From NCBI RefSeq assembly GCF_015694735.1, contig NZ_JADQDP010000002.1, positions 930,001 through 994,000 on the forward strand: a DNA stretch of 64,000 nucleotides, given 5' to 3'. Below, piece by piece: positions 20,091 through 28,044 of the stretch (position 1 is the stretch's first letter; each line of letters begins with the position of its first letter). Source of the DNA: Hymenobacter properus. GTDB lineage: Bacteria > Bacteroidota > Bacteroidia > Cytophagales > Hymenobacteraceae. Both the position numbers and the translations under genes were made by a program. Under the pieces are notes generated by a model, which made no database searches, was not told the DNA's origin, and saw nothing but the letters and a program-made list of their open reading frames with translations.

Positions 20091-20519
20091 TTAGGGCTTT
20101 CCGGCCGGCAGCTTGCGCAGCTTGAGTACCTTGTTTTTAAGCGAAAACACTTCCAGGTCGTAATCGGGCTCTTGCCCTTCGTTGAGGTGAATGCGTATTT
20201 TATTGAGCTTGCTGCCGTCGATGACCCAGGTGCCAGGATAGCCGGCCAGGCCGTCGGTGGGCGCAATGTTGAACTGCTCGAAGCGGCCATACGATTTAAA
20301 GGCAAACCCAGGGCGGCCCCGGCTGGACGGGAAATGGTAGGTGTTGGGCCGATAAACCAAGGTGTCGCCGCTGTCTTCTTCCCGCGAGCTGAGCCAAGTG
20401 CCTTCAAGCTGTTTCATGGAGGCCGGGGAATAAATAACGACCGACTTGCGACGCTCGCAGGCCGTGGCGAGCAGCAGCAAGGCCACCGGCCAGAACCGGA
20501 CGGAGAAACAAAACCTCAT
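20091..20519 (-). CDS. Lipocalin-like lipoprotein
   Basis: A 142-residue protein. The ATG at 20519 gives a type II signal peptide (MRFCFSVRFWPVALLLLATA then C), so it is lipid-anchored. The mature part (MKQLEGTWLSSREEDSGDTL... YGRFEQFNI... PGTWVIDGSKLNKIRIHL... DYDLEVFSLKNKVLKLRKL) has the L-x-GTW start and beta-strand spacing of small Bacteroidota lipocalin-like proteins. Ligand unknown. Divergent from the PolX gene. Confidence 0.6.
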   Translation of the reverse strand: MRFCFSVRFWPVALLLLATACERRKSVVIYSPASMKQLEGTWLSSREEDSGDTLVYRPNTYHFPSSRGRPGFAFKSYGRFEQFNIAPTDGLAGYPGTWVIDGSKLNKIRIHLNEGQEPDYDLEVFSLKNKVLKLRKLPAGKP

Positions 20520-20658
20520 AACAAAAATCAGAAAGGGTAACAAGCCAAGGTAAGGCGTTTCAGGTCCGTACGCGGAAAAGGCGCGGCTGGCCGTGCCCGC
20601 CACTTTCCGCGTAAGCAGCCGGGTACGCTACATTCGTTCTTCCAACAACCAACTTCCC

Positions 20659-22419
20659 GTGGACAACCGCGCCCTCACCCGCGCCTTCAAGCTGGCTGCC
20701 CAGCTTATGGAGCTGCACGACGAAAACCCGTTTAAAATTCGCGCCATCGAAGGCACGGCCAACGCCCTGGACGCCCTGAGCTTCCCGGTGGCCGAAGTGG
20801 AGCGCTCCGGCCTGCCCGACCGCACCGGCCTGAGCAAAACCGCCGCCGCCAAAGTGGCCGAGCTGCTCGACACCGGCACGTTCTCGGACCTGCAGCGCCT
20901 GCTGGAAATCACCCCGCCCGGTGTGGTAGAGATGCTGAAAATTAAAGGCATTGGCCCCAAGAAAATACGCAGCTTGTGGCGCGAACTGGGCATCGAAACC
21001 ATCGAGCAACTGCGCGAAGCCGCCGAAACCGACCAGGTGAGCAAGCTCAAAGGCTTCGGCAAAAAGACCCAGGAAGGCATTTTGGAAGCGCTGGAATTTG
21101 CCGGCCAGAGCAGCGGCAAATTGCTTTACCCCCAAGCCGAGCAGCTGGCCGACGACCTGGCCCAGCGCCTGCGCGAAGCCCTCAAAACCGAACAAGTAGC
21201 CGTGGCCGGCGAAATCCGCCGCCGCCTCGAAACCGTGGAAACCGTGCGCCTGGTGGCTGCCACCGCACAGTCCGCCGCTGCCCACCAGCTGCTGAACGGG
21301 CTGGAGGGCCTCACGGCCGACCCGCGCCGCTCGGGCCCGTTTGCCTGGCGCGGCCGGGCCACCGAATCGGGTGTGCAGGTGGAGGTGCTGCTGGTGTCGC
21401 CCGAAGCCTTTGCCACCGAAGTATTCCTGAATTCGGCCGCCGGCGAGCACCTCGACGAAGCCCTGCCCGGCGTGCAGGGCCACGGCGGCGGGGCGCCGGC
21501 CACCCTGCGTCAGTTGGCACGCCGTGAGAAGTTTGAACAGGAAGAAGCACTGTACGAGAAGGCCGGCCTGCAGTTTATCGCGCCCGAACTGCGCGAAGGT
21601 TTGGGCGAAATCGCCCTCGCCGCCGACAAAAAGCTGCCCCGCCTGCTGGAAGACGGCGACCTGCGCGGCTCCCTGCACAACCACAGCACCTGGTCCGACG
21701 GCAACCACAGCATCCGGGAAATGGCCACCTGGCTGCGCGACCACCACTACCAGTACCTGGGCCTGTGCGACCACAGCCAGGCCGCCCACTACGCCAACGG
21801 CCTAAGTGTGGAGCGCGTGCGCCAGCAGCACCAGGAAATCGACCAGCTGAACGCCGAGTTGGCTCCGTTCCGCATTTTCAAGGGCATCGAGAGTGACATT
21901 CTCGGCGACGGTTCGCTCGACTACCCCGCCGACGTGCTGGCCAGCTTCGACTTCATCGTGGCCTCGGTGCACTCCAACCTGAAAATGGACGAGCGCAAGG
22001 CCACCGACCGCCTGCTGCGCGCCATCGAAAATCCCTACACCACCATGCTGGGCCACCCCACCGGCCGCCTGCTGCTGCGCCGCCAGGGCTACCCCATCGA
22101 CTACAAAGCCGTCATCGACGCCTGCGCCCAGCACCAGGTCATCATCGAAATCAACGCCAACCCCTGGCGCCTCGACCTGGACTGGCGCTGGGTGCGCTAC
22201 GCCCTGGACCAGGGTGTAATGCTCAGCATCAACCCCGACGCCCACCACACCAACGGCTACGAAGACATGCGCTACGGCGTGCTCATGGGCCGCAAAGGCC
22301 ACCTGACTAAAGAGATGACCTTCAATGCCAAGACGGTGGAGGAAGTGGCGGCCTACTTCGAACAGCGCAAGGCCAACATCAAGCCGCCGCTGGAATACAA
22401 GAAGTCATTGTTTGAGTAG
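20659..22419 (+). CDS. PolX-like protein: degenerate family X polymerase fused to an intact PHP domain
   Basis: 586 residues read from the GTG at 20659 (VDNRALTRAFKLAAQLMELHD, the family start; a GTG at 20593 is also in frame). Helix-hairpin-helix motifs (LEITPPGVVEMLKIKGIGPK, LKGFGKKTQEGIL) are normal. The nucleotidyl-transferase motif, usually GSxRR...ETvxDxD, here reads GEIRRRLETVETVRLVAAT (residues about 184-202), so both catalytic Asp are Thr and Arg; the third (VDLR) is VEVL. The C-terminal PHP phosphoesterase keeps its metal ligands: LHNHSTWSDG, GLCDHS, GIESDI, VASVHS, GHPTGR, NPDAHHTNGY. Probably a nuclease or phosphodiesterase without polymerase activity. Confidence 0.85.
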   Translation: MDNRALTRAFKLAAQLMELHDENPFKIRAIEGTANALDALSFPVAEVERSGLPDRTGLSKTAAAKVAELLDTGTFSDLQRLLEITPPGVVEMLKIKGIGPKKIRSLWRELGIETIEQLREAAETDQVSKLKGFGKKTQEGILEALEFAGQSSGKLLYPQAEQLADDLAQRLREALKTEQVAVAGEIRRRLETVETVRLVAATAQSAAAHQLLNGLEGLTADPRRSGPFAWRGRATESGVQVEVLLVSPEAFATEVFLNSAAGEHLDEALPGVQGHGGGAPATLRQLARREKFEQEEALYEKAGLQFIAPELREGLGEIALAADKKLPRLLEDGDLRGSLHNHSTWSDGNHSIREMATWLRDHHYQYLGLCDHSQAAHYANGLSVERVRQQHQEIDQLNAELAPFRIFKGIESDILGDGSLDYPADVLASFDFIVASVHSNLKMDERKATDRLLRAIENPYTTMLGHPTGRLLLRRQGYPIDYKAVIDACAQHQVIIEINANPWRLDLDWRWVRYALDQGVMLSINPDAHHTNGYEDMRYGVLMGRKGHLTKEMTFNAKTVEEVAAYFEQRKANIKPPLEYKKSLFE

Positions 22420-22432
22420 GCATCACTTTAGC

Positions 22433-22544
22433 ACGTCATGCTGAGCGCAGCCGAAGCATCTCGCGTGCAGCAGTAATTACAACCGCTGAACGAATGGAGT
22501 TAGTGGAAGCACGCAAGATGCTTCGGCTGCGCTCAGCATGACGT
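22433..22544. repeat. REPIN-like palindrome
   Basis: 36-base arms at 22433-22468 and 22509-22544 (core ACGTCATGCTGAGCGCAGCC then GAAGCATCT) around a 40-base loop. It fills most of the gap between the PolX and GT9 genes and ends 15 bases before the GT9 ATG. Confidence 0.88.
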
Positions 22545-22559
22545 TCTGCCGAGTTATCA

Positions 22560-23537
22560 ATGAAAATCCTCGTTCTCCGCTTTTCTTCCATCGGCGACAT
22601 CGTGCTGACCACGCCGGTGGTGCGGGCGCTGGCCCAGCAGGTGCCGCAGGCGGAAGTGCATTTCGCCACCAAGCCTGCCTACCGCGGCCTGCTGGAGCCC
22701 AACCCCTACATCACCAAGGTGCACTGCCTCACGGGCAGCTTGGGCGAGCTGGTGCAGGCGTTGAAAGCCGAGCGGTTCGATTATATCGTCGACCTGCACA
22801 ACAACCTGCGCACGCGGCTCATCAAACTGCGGCTGGGCGTCAAATCGAGCAGCTTCGACAAGCTGAACTGGCAGAAGTGGCTGCTGGTAAACTTCAAGGT
22901 GGATAAGCTGCCGCGCGTGCACATCGTGCAGCGCTACCTGGCCGCGGCCGCGCCGCTGGGCGTGCGCGACGACGGCCGCGGCCTCGACTATTTCATCCCC
23001 GCCGCTCAGGAAATCGACCCGGCCACGCTGCCCATAGCCTTCCAGCGCGGCTACGTGGCCGTGGCTATCGGCGCGCAGCACGCCACCAAACGCCTGCCCA
23101 TGGAGAAGCTGGTGGAGCTGTGCCAGCGCCTGGCGCCGCGCCCCATCATGCTGCTCGGCGGCCCCGAAGACGCCCCGGCAGCCGAGGCCATCATCGCGGC
23201 CCTGGGCCAAGCTAGCTCACCAATCCACAACGGCTGCGGGCGCTACTCGCTGCACCAATCGGCCTCGCTGGTGCGGCAGGCGCAGTTTGTGGTGAGCCAC
23301 GATACCGGGCTGATGCACATCGCAGCCGCTTTCGGCAAGCTGATTTATAGCGTGTGGGGCAACACCGTGCCGGCCTTCGGTATGTACCCTTACAAAACCG
23401 AATTTCAGACCCTGGAAGTGCTAGGGCTGCCTTGCCGGCCGTGCTCCAAAATCGGCTTCGCCAAATGCCCGCAAGGCCATTTCAAATGCATGCGCGACCA
23501 AAACCTGAACCTGGACTGGCCGCTGGTTGCCGGCTAA
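22560..23537 (+). CDS. Glycosyltransferase family 9 protein
   Basis: A 325-residue GT9 (heptosyltransferase-like) enzyme using GT-B fold. Typical features: MKILVLRFSSIGDIVLTTPV at the start (the glycine-rich acceptor loop), DYIVDLHNNLRT, the mid-protein AIGAQHATKRLP, and the donor site LLGGPEDAPA and FVVSHDTGLMHIAAAFGK with IYSVWGNTVP. It adds a sugar to a lipopolysaccharide core or similar lipid-linked glycan at the inner membrane; the exact sugar cannot be read from sequence. Its stop codon interlocks with that of the convergent gene (CTAA, 23534-23537). Confidence 0.9.
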   Translation: MKILVLRFSSIGDIVLTTPVVRALAQQVPQAEVHFATKPAYRGLLEPNPYITKVHCLTGSLGELVQALKAERFDYIVDLHNNLRTRLIKLRLGVKSSSFDKLNWQKWLLVNFKVDKLPRVHIVQRYLAAAAPLGVRDDGRGLDYFIPAAQEIDPATLPIAFQRGYVAVAIGAQHATKRLPMEKLVELCQRLAPRPIMLLGGPEDAPAAEAIIAALGQASSPIHNGCGRYSLHQSASLVRQAQFVVSHDTGLMHIAAAFGKLIYSVWGNTVPAFGMYPYKTEFQTLEVLGLPCRPCSKIGFAKCPQGHFKCMRDQNLNLDWPLVAG

Positions 23538-24253
23538 GCCATTGCGCGGTTTTGGAGGCCGAGCACGATAATAACGGCGTTGTTGCTCAGCGCCTCCAGC
23601 TCCACTTCGCTCACCTGCCACAGCGCCAGCCCGTCTTTCTCGTGCATCAGCCGGCCTTCCACTTCAAAGGCCCCGGCCAGCACGAAGGCGAAAAAGCTGG
23701 AATCTGGCCCGTGGAGCTTGTAAACGGCTTCCTCGCGGCCCGCGAAGCGGCCCAGATGCACAGCGAAGGGCAGCGAAGGGCCGGCCGGTACAGGCGTCAC
23801 GGGCTGTAGCTGACCGGGCGCGGCGTCAAACCGAAATTCGGCCTGCTGCGTGCAGCCGGTTGAAACCGGCGCATCAGCCAGCAGCCATAGGTGTAGGAAG
23901 ATGACCAACTCCTCCGCATACGGATTTTTCACTGTGAGCACGCTGCCAGCTGGCAAGGTGAGCACCTGCAGTTGCTCCACCTCAGTAGTAACTTCCGGAG
24001 CGCCATCAACGGCCAGCGCCACGGCACCGGTGACGGGGATGATGAGCACATGCGAGGCCTCGGCCACCGTGAAAGCCACGGCGTGCTGCCCGGCCAGGGT
24101 TTCTTCGTTGAAGCCGTAGAGACGACCAAACGGCCCTTTGTGCGGGCGCGCCCAGGGGCCGAAATTGAATGTGCTGAACCGCCGGAAACGGTCCGATTCT
24201 ATCAGGCCCCGCTCATCGGCGAGGAAGATTTTACCCGGCGTTTGCTGGCGCAT
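23534..24253 (-). CDS. Pirin/quercetinase-like bicupin protein (tentative)
   Basis: A 239-residue cytoplasmic protein with two cupin-like halves. The start (TPGKIFLADERGLIESDRFR then RFSTFNFG) and FGRLYGFNEETLAGQ recall pirin-related proteins of Bacteroidota, but the metal-binding HPHxGxE signature of true pirins is absent, so activity is doubtful. It overlaps the upstream gene's end (24231-24253), which implies translational coupling with the unknown protein that precedes it. Confidence 0.55.
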   Translation of the reverse strand: MRQQTPGKIFLADERGLIESDRFRRFSTFNFGPWARPHKGPFGRLYGFNEETLAGQHAVAFTVAEASHVLIIPVTGAVALAVDGAPEVTTEVEQLQVLTLPAGSVLTVKNPYAEELVIFLHLWLLADAPVSTGCTQQAEFRFDAAPGQLQPVTPVPAGPSLPFAVHLGRFAGREEAVYKLHGPDSSFFAFVLAGAFEVEGRLMHEKDGLALWQVSEVELEALSNNAVIIVLGLQNRAMA

Positions 24254-24767
24254 CAGTTTCGGGCGTTTGAATGGAGTAAATGCTGAGGAAAGCCTGAAGC
24301 TGTACTAAGTGGGTAAGCACCTCGCCGCCTGGCGCTGCAGCCGGAGCTGCATCCGACACCAGCAGTAACTGCCCCACCGTGTCGTGCCAACGCAGCGTCG
24401 TCGAAACGAAATTTACGGCCACCTGATGCTTGCTTTTGTCCTGCAGGTCGGAATTAATCAGCTCGAACTGAAACCGGTTGAAGCGCAAGAACTGCCGACC
24501 CAGGTTGTTGAAAATGTCCGGCATTCGCTCGCTGAGTTGCTGCACGTAGCCCGTCACGGCCCCGCTCACCAGAAAGTGCAGCCGCTCGGCGCCCGGCACA
24601 TAGTGCAACATCTCGCCGAAAGAGCGGTAGCGGTTTTCGGGGTTGAAATTCTGCGCCTGCAGCCGGAATTCAGTGTAGCTGTCGCCCCACACCAGCTTGT
24701 CCCAGGGCCGGGTGGCCGTAGCATCAATGATTTTGCGGTAGCACAGGGTGATGAGGCGGTCGGGCAT
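24231..24767 (-). CDS. Conserved-looking cytoplasmic protein, unknown function
   Basis: 178 residues, no signal peptide or membrane segment. Visible stretches are MPDRLITLCYRKIIDATATR, DKLVWGDSYTEFRLQAQNF, SFGEMLHYVPGAERLHFLVS and HQVAVNFVSTTLRWHDTVGQ. Balanced codon use and a 23-base overlap with the downstream bicupin gene support a real two-gene unit. I do not recognise a family. Confidence 0.55.
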   Translation of the reverse strand: MPDRLITLCYRKIIDATATRPWDKLVWGDSYTEFRLQAQNFNPENRYRSFGEMLHYVPGAERLHFLVSGAVTGYVQQLSERMPDIFNNLGRQFLRFNRFQFELINSDLQDKSKHQVAVNFVSTTLRWHDTVGQLLLVSDAAPAAAPGGEVLTHLVQLQAFLSIYSIQTPETDAPANAG

Positions 24768-24797
24768 GATGGCTATGGGAAGAATAAAATCATGAGA

Positions 24798-24888
24798 ACG
24801 TCATGCTGAGCGCAGCCGAAGCATCTCTACCGCAATAGTGAATAATTGCATTGCGCTGTAGAGATGCTTCGGCTGCGCTCAGCATGAC
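24798..24888. repeat. REPIN-like palindrome
   Basis: 36-base arms at 24798-24833 and 24853-24888 with only a few mismatches, same core as the copy at 22433, loop of 19 bases. It lies between the end of the dioxygenase gene and the start of the next minus-strand gene. Confidence 0.88.
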
Positions 24889-24906
24889 ACCGCCTGCTGG
24901 GTTGTT

Positions 24907-25644
24907 CTACGCCGGCACGCTCAGCGCCCACGCCAGTTGGAAGCCGGCCGTGGTGCTGCCCGTCACAGTGGCCAGCTCCAGGGACACGCCGTCGCTGAAC
25001 ACGTTGTCCTGGGCGTTGGCGGTGTAGCCGCTCAGGCCCTTGGCGTAGCCGTTCACAGCCGCCACGGCCGTGCCGCTGCCTTCGGGGAAGGCAATCTGGG
25101 TCACCTTCAGGGAGGTGCCGGTGGCCGAATACACGTGCACGTGGATGTGCGTGGCCCGGCCCGAATACCACCCCGGGAAAATGCTCCTGAACGTCACCTT
25201 GCCGCTAGCATCGGTTACCTGCCGGCCGCGCAGGAAGTGCACCGACTGGTAGTTGGTGGCCTGCATGCCCGAGCCGCCGTACTCGGAGTAGTTGCCCTCG
25301 GCGTCGCAGTGCCAGATGTCGACCAGCGCACCGGCTAGGGCGGCGCAGTTGGCGTTGCTGTTGTTTACGGTGATGCTGATGGTCAGCGCGTAGCCCGTTT
25401 TACCGTCCGTGATGTCGGTGCGTACGTAAGACGACGGCGTTTTCGTGGGGAAAGGGCCCTCAGTTTCCGTTGGCGCCACGGCGCAGCTGCCCGAGCCGCT
25501 GCTGGAGCCCGTGGTTCCGGTCGTGCCCGAGGTGCCGCTGGTGCTGGCCGTGGGCGAAACCGTTTCCTTGCCGCAGGCCGAAAGTAGCACGGGCGTAGAG
25601 GCGGCTCCCAGCAACAGGCTCTTCAAAAAATGTTTTCTTTCCAT
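24907..25644 (-). CDS. Intradiol ring-cleavage dioxygenase-like lipoprotein
   Basis: A 245-residue protein starting at the ATG at 25644 with a type II signal (RKHFLKSLLLGAASTPVLLS then AC), then a Ser/Gly/Thr-rich linker. The domain has the intradiol dioxygenase layout: ETEGPFP, LVDIWHCDAEGNYSEY (first iron Tyr), GKVTFRSIFPGWYSGRATHI then HVHV (second Tyr and two His). Classical members cleave catechols with non-heme Fe(III) in the cytoplasm; secreted lipoprotein forms are known in Bacteroidota and actinobacteria, but their substrates are mostly unclear. No aromatic-degradation genes are adjacent. Confidence 0.85.
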   Translation of the reverse strand: MERKHFLKSLLLGAASTPVLLSACGKETVSPTASTSGTSGTTGTTGSSSGSGSCAVAPTETEGPFPTKTPSSYVRTDITDGKTGYALTISITVNNSNANCAALAGALVDIWHCDAEGNYSEYGGSGMQATNYQSVHFLRGRQVTDASGKVTFRSIFPGWYSGRATHIHVHVYSATGTSLKVTQIAFPEGSGTAVAAVNGYAKGLSGYTANAQDNVFSDGVSLELATVTGSTTAGFQLAWALSVPA

Positions 25645-25862
25645 GACGTTGGGGGAGGGATGAAATAAGATAAAGGGGATACTCTCGCAGTCTGACAATT
25701 CGAAATTGCCGCCCAACATTCCCCTTTCTTCCCCGCAATCGCCGGTTTGCGGCCTCGCATCGACGGTTGCACTGTTTGGCCCGGAGAAAAGGGAGTTGCA
25801 GATTTCCAATCCGGCGCTGTTTCTTTCGGCCGCATTGCCCACCGTTTTCCTACCTTCATCCC

Positions 25863-26129
25863 ATGCCCGAGCCCTGCCAACACCTCACCTCCCTCACCAG
25901 CCTTAAAACCGCGCCCCGCCACGAGTGCCCCGAATGCGTGGCCCTCGGCGACAGCTGGGTGCACCTACGTGTGTGCCAGCAGTGCGGCCACGTCGGCTGC
26001 TGCGACAATTCCAAAAACCAGCACGCCACCAAGCACTTCCACGCCACCCAACACCCCGTCATCGCCTCCGCCGAGCCCGGCGAACGGTGGCTCTGGTGCT
26101 ATGTGGATGAGGAAATGGCGGAGTATTAA
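25863..26129 (+). CDS. UBP-type zinc finger protein
   Basis: An 88-residue protein made only of a ZnF-UBP domain. The metal ligands are in order: C..H (EPCQHL), CPECVALGDSW, CQQCGHVGCCDN, H..H (QHATKHFHATQHP) and the closing ERWLWCYVDEE. In eukaryotes this fold binds the free C terminus of ubiquitin. Bacterial single-domain copies are common, and their partner is unknown. I start at the ATG at 25863; the frame extends upstream without domain sequence. Confidence 0.88.
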   Translation: MPEPCQHLTSLTSLKTAPRHECPECVALGDSWVHLRVCQQCGHVGCCDNSKNQHATKHFHATQHPVIASAEPGERWLWCYVDEEMAEY

Positions 26130-26148
26130 GAGCGGCTGCAGCTTCGCC

Positions 26149-26323
26149 TGTCATTGCGAGGCGGAGCCGAAGCAATCCGTCCTGTCAAAAATCAGATACG
26201 TCCTTTTATCAGAAAGCCCCGGCACTGCGCAGTGCCGGGGCTTTTTGTTAAGGCTTAGTCACACTAGAAGGCTGGTCGCTGAGAACAGGACGGATTGCCA
26301 CGTCCTACGGCCTCGCAATGACA
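26149..26323. repeat. REPIN-like palindrome enclosing a terminator
   Basis: Left arm 26149-26185 (TGTCATTGCGAGG...GCAATCCGTCCTGT) and right arm 26285-26323 are inverted copies with an altered centre. The inner hairpin pair here is ATTGC/GCAAT, unlike the ATGCT/AGCAT copies. A terminator hairpin lies between the arms. Confidence 0.8.
26214..26246. terminator. Terminator between the zinc finger gene and serS
   Basis: AAAGCCCCGGCACTGCGCAGTGCCGGGGCTTTTT (split here by its centre at 26230) is a perfect stem with T-run on both strands, serving both convergent genes. Confidence 0.88.
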
Positions 26324-26328
26324 CATTT

Positions 26329-27603
26329 TTACCCAATCTTGCTGAACCCGCAGTACGAGTGCAGCACCTCCGGCAGGTTAATGCCATCGGCCGTCTGGTT
26401 GTTTTCCAGCAGGGCGGCCACGATGCGGGGCAGGGCTAGGGCCGAACCGTTCAGGGTGTGCAGCAGCTGGGTTTTGCCGCCCTCGGCTTTGTAGCGGCAC
26501 TTGAGGCGGTTGGCCTGGTAGGTTTCGAAGTTCGAAGCCGAGCTTACTTCCAGCCAGCGGCCCTGAGCGGCACTCCACACCTCCAGGTCGAAGGTGAGGG
26601 CGCTGGTGAAGCCCATGTCGCCGCCGCAGAGGCGCAGCACGCGGTAGGGGAGGCCCAGCTTCTGCAGCAGGTTTTCGATGTGGGCTACCATGGTGTCGAG
26701 GGCCGCGTAGCTCTGCTCAGGCTCCGTGATATGCACGATTTCCACCTTGTCGAACTGGTGCAGGCGGTTGAGGCCGCGCACGTCGGCGCCCCACGAGCCG
26801 GCCTCGCGGCGGAAGCATGGCGTGTGGCCCGTAATGCGAATAGGCAGCTTCTCCACCGGAATAATCTCGTCGCGGTAGATGTTGGTCAAGGGCACCTCGG
26901 CGGTCGGAATCAGGTACAGGTCGTCCTTGGCGTCGTGGTACATCTGGCCTTCCTTGTCGGGCAGCTGGCCGGTGCCGTAGCCGCTGGCCTCGTTCACCAG
27001 AATGGGCGGCTGCATCTCGGTGTAGCCGGCCGCACGGGCCTCATCGAGGAAAAAGTTGATGAGGGCGCGCTGCAAACGAGCCCCCTGGCCCTTGTACACC
27101 GGGAAGCCCGCGCCGGTGATTTTCACCCCCAGCTCGAAGTCGATGATGTCGTATTTCTTAATCAGGTCCCAGTGGGCCAGCGCATCGGCGCCCAGCTCGG
27201 GCTTGGCGCCGTGCTCGCGCACCACTTCGTTGTCCTGGGCGCTGCGGCCTTCGGGCACGCTGGCGTGGGGCAGGTTGGGCAGCTTGTAGAGCAGTTGCTT
27301 CTGGGCTTCCTCCACCTGGGCCAGCTCGGCGGCGGCGCTCTGGATGTGCTGCTTGAGCTCGGCGGTGCGCGCTTTCAGGGTTTCGGCGCCGGCTTTGTCG
27401 CCCGATTTCATCAGGCCACCGATTTGCTGGGCCAGCTTGTTGGCTTCGGCCTGGGACGAGTCGTGGCTGGTTTGGAGCTGCCGACGGCGCTGGTCGAGGT
27501 CGAGGATGGCGGCTACGTCGGCCGGGCCGGTGGGGTAGCGCTTTTTGGCGAGGCCGGCCAGCACGAGGTCGGTCTGGTCGCGGAGAACGGAAAGTTGCAG
27601 CAT
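26329..27603 (-). CDS. serS: Seryl-tRNA synthetase
   Basis: A 424-residue class II aminoacyl-tRNA synthetase that charges tRNA-Ser. The N-terminal 110 residues form the tRNA-binding coiled coil (LDLDQRRRQLQTSHDSSQAE... ELKQHIQSAAAELAQVEE). Class II motif 2 is FRREAGSWGADVRGLNRLHQ with FDKVEI; motif 3 is NGSALALPRIVAALLENNQT. Normal length; ATG start MLQLSVLRDQTD fits the family. Confidence 0.97.
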   Translation of the reverse strand: MLQLSVLRDQTDLVLAGLAKKRYPTGPADVAAILDLDQRRRQLQTSHDSSQAEANKLAQQIGGLMKSGDKAGAETLKARTAELKQHIQSAAAELAQVEEAQKQLLYKLPNLPHASVPEGRSAQDNEVVREHGAKPELGADALAHWDLIKKYDIIDFELGVKITGAGFPVYKGQGARLQRALINFFLDEARAAGYTEMQPPILVNEASGYGTGQLPDKEGQMYHDAKDDLYLIPTAEVPLTNIYRDEIIPVEKLPIRITGHTPCFRREAGSWGADVRGLNRLHQFDKVEIVHITEPEQSYAALDTMVAHIENLLQKLGLPYRVLRLCGGDMGFTSALTFDLEVWSAAQGRWLEVSSASNFETYQANRLKCRYKAEGGKTQLLHTLNGSALALPRIVAALLENNQTADGINLPEVLHSYCGFSKIG

Positions 27604-28044
27604 AAATCAGAAGGTAATGCGGGCAAAGGTCGGAAGAAATCTGAGCCGCGCTGCGCCTTCCCGCTAAGACGTTAGCCGTGCTGAGCAACTTATTTCTCAA
27701 TCCGCCGTGTTTAAACCCTATCCGGCCGCATCCGATTTGGCAGTTTGCCCGTAATGCCCTAACATTGCGGGAGCAACCGGCCGCCGTGGTCTGGGTTTGC
27801 GGGCCGCAGTGCCCGCCTCCGGCCCGTCTCTTGCTGAAAATTCCAGCGGCCCATTCTGCACCTCATTTCCTGCTTATTTCGATTGCGCCCCAGGCGCGTA
27901 TCCGGTGCCCTTTGCGCACCCCGCGAGTACTAGCTGCGGCCTTACCGCTCTGTGCCTTGCCGGCCTTGCAAGCCCTTTGTGTAGGCTTTGCCGCGCGGCC
28001 GGCCTCCCTCGCCCCAAGCCGATGTTCCCTCCCTTATTCCATTT
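27604..28044 (+). promoter_or_regulatory. Long leader of rho with probable promoter
   Basis: 441 bases without a convincing gene. TAACATTGCG at 27760-27769 resembles the -7 box and a TTG lies 20 bases upstream (27737-27739). That would give a 5' leader of about 270 bases, rich in C and in YC dinucleotides with few strong hairpins. Long C-rich leaders of rho in other bacteria are Rho-binding sites for autoregulation; here that is inference. The serS promoter also has to be in the first 60 bases. Confidence 0.4.

Noticed and set aside
20560..21789. 409-codon minus-strand frame across PolX
   Set aside because: Antisense to the PolX-PHP gene with its conserved motifs; no domain.
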